From: JAEXNA01 sp050486105
GTDB taxonomy: Bacteria; Vulcanimicrobiota; Xenobia; Xenobiales; JADMJV01
DNA length: 16,392 nucleotides
Reading direction: 5' to 3'
Assembly: GCA_050486105.1 (NCBI GenBank)
Contig: JBJHCR010000122.1
Location: 1 to 16,392 of the forward strand
Part shown: piece after piece, positions 1 to 6,452 of the stretch
Layout of the letters: the number at the start of each line of letters is the position of its first letter
Position numbering within the stretch: position 1 is the first letter of the stretch
The notes under the pieces: model-generated
What the model saw: only the letters and a program-made list of their open reading frames with translations
Databases searched by the model: none
Told to the model about the DNA's origin: nothing
Made by a program: the position numbers and the translations under genes

Positions 1-90
1 CGATTCATCAACGGACCGCCAAAACTACCCGTGTTGGAGCGCGCCGTCTACATCAACCCACCGACAACTTCTGATTGCTCATTAAATTGA
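1..90 (+). CDS. C-terminal end of an unidentified protein (5' end outside window)
   Basis: Frame 1 is open from the first base to a TGA at 88-90, giving a 29-residue tail that contains PPKLPVLERAVYINPP. It could be the end of a gene that begins before the window, on the same strand as the next gene and 43 bases from it. No motif allows a family assignment, and a chance open frame of this length is quite possible. Confidence 0.3.
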   Translation, partial: RFINGPPKLPVLERAVYINPPTTSDCSLN

Positions 91-133
91 AACGAAGATT
101 TGTCTCACACCCCTTGACAGGTTCCGGGTTGCC

Positions 134-574
134 ATGGTTGAAGGACTACTTAAGGCTTTGCGAACTGCTATCGAAAACGACACCCTTGAGAGTGTTTCTG
201 AACTTGCCCACGCTTCGTTCTCTTCAGACATTCTGGATCAGGCCAGAGAGCTTCTCGATAACGGTTACAAAGATGCTGCGGCAGTCATGATAGGGAGCGC
301 ACTCGAAACTCACCTGAGAAACCTATGTGAGAAGCACGAAATCGAAACGCGGCGAGAGGACAGTAGGGGGCACTCCATAGCCAAGAAGGCGTCCCTGCTC
401 AACGACGAGCTTAAAAAGGCTAATGTCTACAACGATCAAGAACAAAAGCAAATTCTTGCTTGGCTAGGCTTGAGAAACAGTGCGGCCCATGGGGAGTACA
501 AGAAATATGAGGAGAAACAAGTTAGACTCATGCTCGAGGGCATAATGTTGTTCACTGCGAGACATCCGGCTTAG
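134..574 (+). CDS. HEPN-like protein of unknown target
   Basis: A 146-residue, mostly helical and charged protein. Residues 40-70 (ELLDNGYKDAAAVMIGSALE and on) form an amphipathic helix typical of HEPN/DUF4145-like four-helix proteins. Residues 114-119 read RNSAAH, matching the HEPN R-x4-6-H signature, which in many family members is the metal-independent RNase active site. Family knowledge: HEPN proteins are frequent as toxins, as Abi effectors, or joined to a nucleotidyltransferase antitoxin. No MNT-type partner is seen next to it. The ATG at 134 has only a weak ribosome site, so a nearby alternative start cannot be excluded. It lies at the edge of an island with other defence-type genes, which fits an RNase or abortive-infection role, but this is inference. 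The HEPN call rests on a single short motif plus the helical pattern. Confidence 0.6.
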   Translation: MVEGLLKALRTAIENDTLESVSELAHASFSSDILDQARELLDNGYKDAAAVMIGSALETHLRNLCEKHEIETRREDSRGHSIAKKASLLNDELKKANVYNDQEQKQILAWLGLRNSAAHGEYKKYEEKQVRLMLEGIMLFTARHPA

Positions 575-590
575 GGGGGGTTGCCGGATG
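563..590 (+). terminator. Hairpin over the stop codon of the HEPN-like gene
   Basis: CATCCGGC at 563-570 and GCCGGATG at 583-590 are perfect reverse complements around a 12-base G-rich loop that includes the TAG stop. No T-run follows, so this is at best a weak terminator or a 3'-end stabilising stem. Confidence 0.3.
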
Positions 591-734
591 ACAGCATAGT
601 GGTTCTATGGGATGTCGGACCAGGATCTTTTGTACACCACAATCCCGATTCCCTCTCGACGCAGCTTGAATGAATCGCTAATATATTGGTATATGCTACT
701 AGAGCTTCAATTAGATAGATACAATGTGGTCCTA

Positions 735-752
735 TCTCAAAGATACTTGAGA
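735..752. promoter_or_regulatory. Dyad just upstream of the TIGR04255-family gene
   Basis: TCTCAA (735-740) and TTGAGA (747-752) are a perfect 6-bp inverted repeat with a 6-base spacer, ending eight bases before the ATG at 761. It could be an operator or an RNA stem near the ribosome site. No -35/-10 pair with good spacing was found; TACAAT at 720-725 is a lone -10 candidate. Confidence 0.25.
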
Positions 753-760
753 ATCGCCAG

Positions 761-1588
761 ATGATTTTTCCCGAGACGGCACGTTCTGTATACTCCAGAA
801 ATCCGCTGAGCGATGTGGTTTGCCAGCTTCGATTTCCAACAATCCTTCAAGTATCTGCGGCACCTCCTGCGGCATTTCAGGACAGAATCCGAGACAAGTA
901 CCCCGTTCTCGAGCAAGTTGCTACTCCCGTCTTACCTAAAAACATGCCGGAGAACGTTAGGGTATTAGTCGAGGCTTCGCTAAAACAGAACAGCAAGCAG
1001 TTTAACTTTTTCACCGTCGAAGAACCGAAGAGGCTAGTCACGTTAACCGAAAACTTTGTTGCGCTTACCGAGCACGGCTATAAAGATTGGGAGACCTTTA
1101 GCGCTGAATTGCGGCTCGTGGAACAAGCTTTCCGAGAAGTGTATAAACCGAGCTTTTATTCTAGAATAGGTCTTTTATATCAGAATGTCATCGATAGGGG
1201 TGAACTCGGCCTTGAGGGTGTGCCTTGGAGAGAACTTCTCAATAGCTCTATTGTAGGGGTTCTCGGCAATGAGACTTGTTCGGGAGAGAAGAATACCAGA
1301 GTCTATCACTCAGAGACAGAACTCGCCCTAAACGATGGAAACGATAGCTACGTGATGCTTCGATACGGGCTTGGAGAGAAGAAGGTAAAGAACAAAAAGT
1401 CCGAGGTTTTTATAATTGCCGCGGATTTTTATACTGCCGGAAAGGTGGAATTGGATAATGCTTACGACATCCTCAAAAACTATAGGGTTTGGGCCGGGAA
1501 TTTCTTCCGTTGGGCAATCACCGACCATCTCGAAGATGCACTCGGCAAGAGCCCGAACAGGTCCGGTATATCCGACGGGATTGACTGA
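761..1588 (+). CDS. TIGR04255 family protein (function unknown)
   Basis: A 275-residue protein of the sporadically distributed TIGR04255 family. The N-terminal block at residues 12-27 (YSRNPLSDVVCQLRFP) is the family's most recognisable signature. The middle is mixed strand and helix, and the C-terminal stretch (FFRWAITDHLEDALG) matches the usual family ending. The length is about normal, so the gene looks intact. The biochemical role is not known to me, and the scattered distribution suits accessory or defence functions. It is followed within a few bases, or with a small overlap, by two more same-strand genes, making a compact three-gene set. The ATG start is supported by the position of the conserved N-terminal block, although the ribosome site is weak. 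Confidence 0.8.
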   Translation: MIFPETARSVYSRNPLSDVVCQLRFPTILQVSAAPPAAFQDRIRDKYPVLEQVATPVLPKNMPENVRVLVEASLKQNSKQFNFFTVEEPKRLVTLTENFVALTEHGYKDWETFSAELRLVEQAFREVYKPSFYSRIGLLYQNVIDRGELGLEGVPWRELLNSSIVGVLGNETCSGEKNTRVYHSETELALNDGNDSYVMLRYGLGEKKVKNKKSEVFIIAADFYTAGKVELDNAYDILKNYRVWAGNFFRWAITDHLEDALGKSPNRSGISDGID

Positions 1589-2006
1589 AAGAGAAGAAGG
1601 AGAGAGTGTACCTAGGATCAGCTTCATACTGGCTAAAAATTTTTTCTCGCAGGATAGCCAATTCCCACTAATTGAAGCTTGTGGAATCAGTGACTTTTGG
1701 CTGGCTCAATCTCCCATATCCTGGATCTCTACGGCACAGATTGCTACGGCCGAGCCAAGGCAAGCGTACCCGGTAATAGACCTATTCTTTAGATACTTGG
1801 GCGAAGTTGAGGAGTTTCCTGATGACGCCTTGGCTCGTTTTGTTCAAGGCCTAACAGAGCTTCAAGAAGAGCCAAACGATGAGCCCGAGCATTTTCCCTT
1901 GAAAGTGACTCGTAGCCTAGGCCCAGCGAAGACTATTCGCACGCCATTGGAAAAAGCCCGACAATTCACTTTTGATATCCCAGATATGGATTCAGAGGAC
2001 GAGTAA
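1581..2006 (+). CDS. Unknown protein, second gene of the TIGR04255 set
   Basis: The open frame extends further upstream, but the part before about 1580 is the shadow of the TIGR04255 gene. A TTG at 1581 overlaps the upstream stop by eight bases, which suggests translational coupling. A purine-rich stretch (GAGAAGAAGGAGAGAG) lies at 1591-1606 but has no in-frame standard start just after it, so the start is uncertain by up to about 20 codons. The product is about 141 residues. The first half is hydrophobic and aromatic (FWLAQSPISW, IDLFFRYLG). The second half is acidic and ends in IPDMDSEDE. There are no catalytic motifs and no membrane segment. I do not recognise the family. Position and spacing suggest it works with the TIGR04255 protein. 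Confidence 0.65.
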   Translation: MTEREEGESVPRISFILAKNFFSQDSQFPLIEACGISDFWLAQSPISWISTAQIATAEPRQAYPVIDLFFRYLGEVEEFPDDALARFVQGLTELQEEPNDEPEHFPLKVTRSLGPAKTIRTPLEKARQFTFDIPDMDSEDE

Positions 2007-2012
2007 CCACCG

Positions 2013-2582
2013 TTGGAATCGTGGTTCAAGATAAAGAAGGCATCTGAGCCGATCGACCAGGGAGATCTTCTGAACGACTGCCCATTCGTCAACTTTTTAA
2101 CAACTCCAAAGGTCGTCAGGGGTGAAGTTGTGGGCAAGACAGCTTGGGGTGCAACTGATGCTATCGTCTTAACCCAGACTTGCGATCTCACTGGAAAGAC
2201 TGGGTTACAACAGGTACTTCTTTGCCAAGCAATATAACTCGAGGAGTTTAAGCTACAATGGCAAGACAAGCATGGAAACCCAAACGAGAGAAAGTGGGGC
2301 TCATACATGGACAATGTTGCGAGTCAAAAGGTTCGCTCGCTATTTCTAATTCAGGCCTGTCCAGATTTGAGTAAGAATTTCTCAAGTTTGAGCCCGGGAT
2401 TCCGGGTCGTGAATCTTTCGGCGTGCTTTGTCCTCCCCTTGGAGGCCTTAGTGGAGTGTGCGAACGGGGGGCCGCGCTTGAGTCTAAAATCGCCCTACAG
2501 AGAGGCCCTAAACCACAAATTCGGAGATCTCTTTTCAAGAGTGGGAATTCCAAGGTACGAAGAACTCCCTTGGAAGGGGTGA
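2013..2582 (+). pseudogene. Third gene of the TIGR04255 set, interrupted by one in-frame TAA
   Basis: A TTG at 2013, six bases after the previous stop, opens a frame with KKASEPIDQGDLLNDCP and IVLTQTCDLTGKTGLQQVLL. It stops at TAA 2235-2237 and continues in the same frame to 2582 with LEEFKLQWQ, KWGSYMDNVASQKVRSLFL and a conserved-looking end LSLKSPYREALNHKFGDLFS. Both parts read like one roughly 190-residue protein of a hypothetical family with an IVLTQ(S/T)CDL motif, recalled from similar sequences and not searched. Because the frame is kept, the damage is a single nonsense codon and not an indel. A TTG/ATG restart near 2307 could make a C-terminal fragment. TAA ends neighbouring genes (2004-2006, 7932-7934), so code reassignment is unlikely. 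A sequencing error is possible. Confidence 0.6.
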
Positions 2583-2746
2583 CCTGAGCTAGAAGGATAC
2601 GGCGGTTTGCCCTCCTTGCAAGACTCTCACCCCCTGAAATAGAAAGAAGCCCAGACCAGCGGTCCAGGCTCCTAAGAATTACTATGTTCGTAAATTTCTC
2701 TTGGCCGCCGGATTTAACCTTCTGGGAGGGCGGATGAGAGGCACGA
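2583..2746. other. Intergenic, no gene recognised
   Basis: Between the third cassette gene and the HD remnant I see no plausible coding frame. An imperfect hairpin (AGCC-CA-GACC, loop AGC, GGTC-CA-GGCT, 2648-2670) could mark the end of the upstream set, but no T-run follows it. Confidence 0.3.
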
Positions 2747-3169
2747 TCACGCGGCGAGAAGACCGCACCTGCCGATGTCTCGAGCATCCTTGGTTCCCAC
2801 AGCCAGCTTGATCACTTGGTCTATGTTGGCCGAAAACGGCATCTCAGTGAGAATGCTGTAAAGTTCGGCCTCTTTGAGAAGCTCGATTGTCAGGGTTTCG
2901 TGACTAGCTCCATCCGGCAGGAGTTTGTCTTCCGCCGCGGGTGAGAAAGGGAGATGACCAATGTCGTGCAGCAGAGCGGCTGCCCTCAAGATAAGCCTCC
3001 ATTGTTTTGGGTTCTCACCCATCTCCGGCTTGAGCCGCTCCTTGACATCTGACCGCATATTATCTACGACCGTATCAAAAACTCGGCCAGCTAGGTGCAT
3101 GACTCCTAGCGAGTGCTCGAACGGTTGAGTACTGCTTACCCAGGCTGCCCACCTCAGACCCCAGCGAAT
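2747..3169 (-). pseudogene. HD-superfamily phosphohydrolase remnant, cut at both ends
   Basis: The minus-strand frame open below a stop at 3170-3172 reads PFEHSLGVMHLAGRVFD, then LRAAALLHDIGHLPFSPAAE, then SHETLTIELLKEA. These are the RFEHSLGV block, the metal-binding HD motif and the following conserved H of the dGTPase/SAMHD1-like HD family. The segment before FEHSLGV (where the family usually has an xYPGAxHTR type sequence) is degraded, and there is no start upstream. After AVGTKDARDIG the frame ends in RCGLLAA and a stop, while full-length family members continue for well over 100 residues. An ATG at 3100 could start a 117-residue fragment, but it would lack the N-terminal helix. Family role: dNTP or other nucleotide hydrolysis, sometimes antiviral. 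Here it is most likely a non-functional relic. Confidence 0.65.
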
Positions 3170-3460
3170 TCACTCCGGTCCAGAATCGGTGGTGGGAAAG
3201 TGGGAGGGAATGGTGACCGGACTTAAGGCTGCCAATCTCGGCCGCCGACTTTGCGGGGATCCCAGGGAGGGGGAATGGGGTGAGAGCTTTTCAGATACAC
3301 TGAGTGGATGGGTGAGACCAAGGTTCTCTGCCATAGGATCTCCCCCGGTAAACTGGGAAGATCGAGGGATGACCACAAGAGCTTCCCTTACTGAAATAGG
3401 AAATATCTAGAGAATGGAAGCATTTGCGGAGTTGTTAGAAAATGAGGAGATGTCTCCTAG
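3170..3460. other. Region without a recognised gene
   Basis: About 290 bases between the HD remnant and hsdS. Short open frames exist on both strands, but none has a ribosome site or a recognisable motif. If hsdM once preceded hsdS here, as is usual, I see no readable trace of it. The last bases hold the ribosome site and dyad of hsdS. Confidence 0.3.
3445..3458 (+). promoter_or_regulatory. Ribosome site of hsdS embedded in a dyad
   Basis: AGGAGA (3445-3450) is followed after TG by TCTCCT (3453-3458), its exact reverse complement. The first arm is the probable Shine-Dalgarno of the GTG start at 3461. The arrangement could hide the ribosome site or serve as an operator; this is inference from a short match. 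Confidence 0.3.
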
Positions 3461-4927
3461 GTGAGTGAGAATGGAGCCGATAAGGGGGAATGGCCAGGTG
3501 AGATTCCTGATTATTGGGTTAGATTGCCATTCGCCGAATGCTTCGAAAATATAACCAGTTCCAAGCTGAAGGTTAAGCAAAAGTCATACCTAGTCTCGGG
3601 ACCCATACCCGTAATCGATCAGGGCGCAGACCAAATCGGGGGGTACACTGACGACAGCTCCTTGACCCACCCTGGCCCTTTACCTGCGCTGATTTTTGGC
3701 GATCACACGCGCGTGATTAAGTATGACGAGAGGCCGTTTGTCCAGGGTGCCGATGGAGTGAAAGTGCTCAACTCCAGAGGGCACGACCCTCGTTTTGCCT
3801 TTTGGGCGTTAAAGGCTCTGCGATTGCCCGACCGAGGCTAATGTCCTCATTTCAAGTTGAATAAAGCTACTCACTTCCCCCTCCCCCCCCTCAACGAACA
3901 GCGCCGCATAGTGGCCAAGATCGAAGAGCTGGAGCGGAGGAGCCGGGCGGCCAAGCAGGCCTTGGAGGCCATTCCGCCGTTGCTGGAGCGCTTTCGGCAG
4001 TCGGTGCTGGCGGCCGCCTTCCGGGGGGACCTGACCAAGGAGTGGCGCAGGCGGAACCCGGAGGTGGAGCCCGCCTCGGTGTTGCTGCAGCGCATTCGCC
4101 AAGAACGCCGCCGGCGCTGGGAGCAAGACTATCTGGAGAAGCAAAAAGCGAAAGGCAATATGCCCACTGACGATCGCTGGAAAGCCAAATACCAAGAACC
4201 CCAACCCCTCGACCCCACCAGTCTGCCGGAATTGCCCGAGGGGTGGGAGTGGGCTACTGTAGAGACTGTGGGCGAAATTCAGGGCGGCATACAAAAGCAG
4301 CCTAAGCGCCGACCAAAAAACAATGCATACCCGTATCTTCGCGTTGCGAACGTTCATCGAAACAAGCTGATTCTTGATGAGATCAAGAAGATGGAACTTT
4401 TTGAAGGCGAACTCGAAAAGTTGCGACTGGTCGAGGGTGACCTCTTGATCGTCGAAGGGAACGGAAGTCCGAACGAGATTGGGCGTATGGCTGTCTGGGA
4501 CGGAAGCATCGAAAACTGTGTGCACCAGAACCACATTATCCGCGTCCGACTTTCTGAGGGAGTTGAACCACATTTCATGCGTGCCTTCTGGAGTTCTCCT
4601 GTGGGGCGCGGAAAGGTGTTTGAGCAGGCGAAGACAACCACTGGACTATACACGTTGAGCAAATCCAAGGTTTCGGGACTCCCCGTCCCACTAGCGCCAG
4701 TCGCTGAACAGAGGGCTCTCATAGAAATTCTTCAGCCTGCATTTTCAACGGTCGAGACCTTCTCGGAGTATACAAGTCAATCGAGGTTCCGTTTAGGCGC
4801 TCTTGAGCAATCCATCCTAGCCAAAGCCTTCCGGGGCGAGCTGGTTCCCCAGGACCCCAACGACGAACCCGCCTCGGCTCTGCTGGAGCGCATCAGGTCC
4901 CAACAGAATGCCTCCGCGAAGAGATGA
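3461..4927 (+). pseudogene. hsdS: Type I restriction-modification specificity subunit HsdS, interrupted by an in-frame TAA
   Basis: From the GTG at 3461 the reading frame covers 488 codons with a single TAA at codon 127 (3839-3841). The first part is target-recognition domain 1 (WPGEIPDYWVRLPFAECFEN, FGDHTRVIKYDERPFVQGAD). After the stop comes the central conserved region (PLPPLNEQRRIVAKIEELE, FRQSVLAAAFRGDLT), then recognition domain 2 (LPEGWEWATVETVGEIQGG and on), then the second conserved region (APVAEQRALIEI, LEQSILAKAFRGELVP). HsdS sets the DNA target of the HsdM/HsdR complex through its two recognition domains. In relatives a GY(S/A)RHFK-like block sits at the break, so the TAA probably replaces a Tyr codon. 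A TTG at 3857 could give a half-size subunit with one recognition domain, a form known to dimerise in some systems. No hsdM or hsdR is present in the window. Confidence 0.85.
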
Positions 4928-4934
4928 CGGACGG

Positions 4935-5507
4935 ATGAGCCCCACCCTCGCCTTCATTGCCGGTCCGAATGGCGCAGGCAAAAGCACTTCCGCTCCGACG
5001 CTGTTGGTCGATCGCGAGGAGGCTCTGGAGTTCGTCAACGCCGACGACATCGCCAAGGGTCTGTCCGCCTTCCATCCTGAAAGGGTGGCGGTGGCGGCGG
5101 GCAAAATTCTGCTGAATCGTTTTCGTGAGTTGGCGGAATCCAAAGAGAGCTTTGCCATCGAGACTACCCTTTCAGGTCGGAGCTATGCACGTCACATCCG
5201 CCTGTTGAAAAGCGCAGGCTATCGATTCGAACTCTTCTTCCTCTGGCTTCCGTCGGAGGAATTGGCTGTGGCACGTGTTGCTCAAAGGGTTCGCCTTGGC
5301 GGCCACAATATCCCCGAACCCGTCATCCGCCGACGATACTACGCAGGCTTGGAGAATTTCTTCCATCTTTATCGCCCATTAGCCGACTCCTGGAGGTTCT
5401 ATGATAGCTCCCACCACCAGGCCAGACTATTGGCTTCAGGATTTGACCAAACCGAGGTGGTGCTGGTCCAAGATTTGTGGGAAAATATCCTCAAATGTCC
5501 CTCATAG
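4935..5507 (+). CDS. Zeta-toxin-like P-loop ATPase/kinase
   Basis: A 190-residue protein starting at the ATG at 4935, eight bases after the hsdS stop. An in-frame upstream ATG at 4908 would overlap hsdS and move the P-loop away from its usual position near the N-terminus. Walker A is AGPNGAGKST (Lys16). NADDIAKGL, ETTLSG and RVRLGGHNIPEPVIRRRY follow in the order seen in zeta/PezT-like proteins. The family includes UDP-N-acetylglucosamine kinases that poison cell-wall synthesis, and also relatives of unknown substrate. The short form without a C-terminal extension resembles the chromosomal zeta-like ATPases that are often annotated simply as AAA family ATPase. It overlaps the next small gene by 13 bases, which fits a toxin/antitoxin or coupled pair, with the unusual order of toxin first. 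The substrate cannot be predicted from the sequence. Confidence 0.8.
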   Translation: MSPTLAFIAGPNGAGKSTSAPTLLVDREEALEFVNADDIAKGLSAFHPERVAVAAGKILLNRFRELAESKESFAIETTLSGRSYARHIRLLKSAGYRFELFFLWLPSEELAVARVAQRVRLGGHNIPEPVIRRRYYAGLENFFHLYRPLADSWRFYDSSHHQARLLASGFDQTEVVLVQDLWENILKCPS

Positions 5508-5692
5508 AGAAGTTCAAAGATGATGAGTGGGTCACGGCAGCCATCCATCGCGGCGCCCGAAACGCTCTGATCAAACACAAAGCTCTCGGTGTTGCTATAG
5601 CAACCTGGAAAGACGGCAAGGTGGTGCTGGTGCCCCCTGAAGAGATCGAGATCCCTGAAGAGCCGGAAATCGATGACGGCTCGAAACAGTAG
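5495..5692 (+). CDS. Small acidic-tailed protein, candidate antitoxin/partner of the zeta-like gene
   Basis: Encodes 65 residues from the ATG at 5495, which lies inside the end of the zeta-like gene (13-base overlap, different frame). This implies coupled translation. The N-terminal half is helical and charged (IEKFKDDEWVTAAIHRGARN). The second half has ALGVAIATWKDGKVV and then a Pro/Glu-rich tail (PPEEIEIPEEPE). The tail is the kind of flexible acidic segment many antitoxins use, but no antitoxin family is firmly recognised. Codons 29-58 are copied exactly at 8081-8170. A GTG/ATG start further upstream (5477) would only add six residues. Function as antitoxin is inferred from overlap and position alone. 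Confidence 0.7.
   Translation: MSLIEKFKDDEWVTAAIHRGARNALIKHKALGVAIATWKDGKVVLVPPEEIEIPEEPEIDDGSKQ
5578..5668 (+). repeat. 91-bp perfect direct repeat, left copy
   Basis: Identical base for base to 8080-8170 (offset 2502). The first differing bases are 5577 (a versus g) and 5669 (a versus g). This copy is inside the intact small gene and encodes KALGVAIATWKDGKVV plus the acidic tail up to Glu58. Confidence 0.95.
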
Positions 5693-5919
5693 GTGCGCCT
5701 CGAGCAAACCCGCGATTTTTCAGATCCAACCCAGAAAAGAGGGCCGAGGCCTTCTTCATAGCCGGGTTCGATGTCGTCAAGAAACTCTCATTCGCTCGAA
5801 ACACCGAGGTCGAGCGAAAGTATATTGGGCTTCTGCTACGGGTTGGATGTCGAAAACTCACCGCAGGGGATCTTGAGCTGATTCGGTCCACCACTCCGCT
5901 TAAGACCAAGATAACTTAA
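5677..5919 (+). pseudogene. Start-less open frame, probable 5'-truncated gene fragment
   Basis: Plus-strand frame 1 is open from 5677 to TAA 5917-5919. Its later part reads like real protein (NPEKRAEAFFIAGFDVVKKL, then TEVERKYIGLLLRVGCRKLT, then DLELIRSTTPLK). No ATG, GTG or TTG precedes this part, and the frame begins right beside the left repeat. It may be the tail of a gene whose beginning was lost when the repeat junction formed. No family recognised. A chance open frame is possible, but the residue pattern looks like helix-forming coding sequence. Confidence 0.35.
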
Positions 5920-5943
5920 AGAGCAGTCGTTTCCTCTGACGGG

Positions 5944-6447
5944 TCAATTCTTGTCCAGTTCCTTGTACTTCTTCCGGTATATCGACAGGTACTTTTCAGG
6001 CAATCGCACAGCTAGGTCCTCACTGAAAAGATCGAGCACCTCAAGTACGACCGAAACCGTCAGTAGCCTTTGTTCAAACAACTGGTCCAGTATCCAGAGC
6101 ACTCCATGCACTTCGACGTTTCTCGTGGCCGCAATTTTGCGGAGTTTTCGATCACCCGTAAGCAGTATCGAGTTTGGCAGCTTTTCTGCTAATACAAGTG
6201 CGAAAACATCCGGAATTGAGATGCCGCTATGCCTGTCCAGAATGCTCTTAACAGACAGAACGTCAGACCCCTCGAGGTTTGCGATCTGGAAGCCCAAGTC
6301 TTCAAAATCGATATCAGACATCTCACTGAGTTCTCTGTGAACGACATCCGGGAGAACGAGCTTAAAATTCGCAAGTGAATACACCTGTAATATTCCGGCC
6401 TTGTGAATGTCGATCAAGACCGAGGCATCATTGACTATAACTCTCAC
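5944..6447 (-). CDS. PIN-domain protein, probable ribonuclease toxin or partner of the ImmA-like regulator
   Basis: Encodes 167 residues from a GTG start. The PIN-domain acidic residues are in place: Asp7 in VNDASVLID, Glu39 in VVHREL, Asp80 in SIPDVFALVLAE, and Asp99 in LLTGDRKLRK. These residues coordinate Mg2+ for RNA cleavage in the family. The C-terminal 50 residues (LWILDQLFEQRLLT to the Lys-rich end) form a helical extension like that of DUF3368-type PIN proteins. It begins five bases after the stop of the HTH-ImmA gene, so the two are surely co-transcribed. Known PIN toxins are usually paired with a small DNA-binding antitoxin. Here the upstream partner is an HTH-metallopeptidase, which could control transcription or protein stability. 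The toxin role is inferred. Confidence 0.8.
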   Translation of the reverse strand: MRVIVNDASVLIDIHKAGILQVYSLANFKLVLPDVVHRELSEMSDIDFEDLGFQIANLEGSDVLSVKSILDRHSGISIPDVFALVLAEKLPNSILLTGDRKLRKIAATRNVEVHGVLWILDQLFEQRLLTVSVVLEVLDLFSEDLAVRLPEKYLSIYRKKYKELDKN

Positions 6448-6452
6448 AGGAA

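Noticed and set aside
2648..2670. Hairpin as terminator of the TIGR04255 cassette
   Set aside because: Stem interrupted by a CA/CA mismatch and no T-run on either strand; too weak to call.
2235..3841. Two in-frame TAA codons, possibly read as an amino acid (code reassignment or suppression)
   Set aside because: TAA is used as the normal end of neighbouring genes (2004-2006 and 7932-7934) and no other gene shows internal TAA. Gene decay or sequencing error is simpler.
3809..4573. 254-residue minus-strand frame over hsdS
   Set aside because: Antisense shadow. The plus-strand frame has clear HsdS motifs on both sides of the stop.
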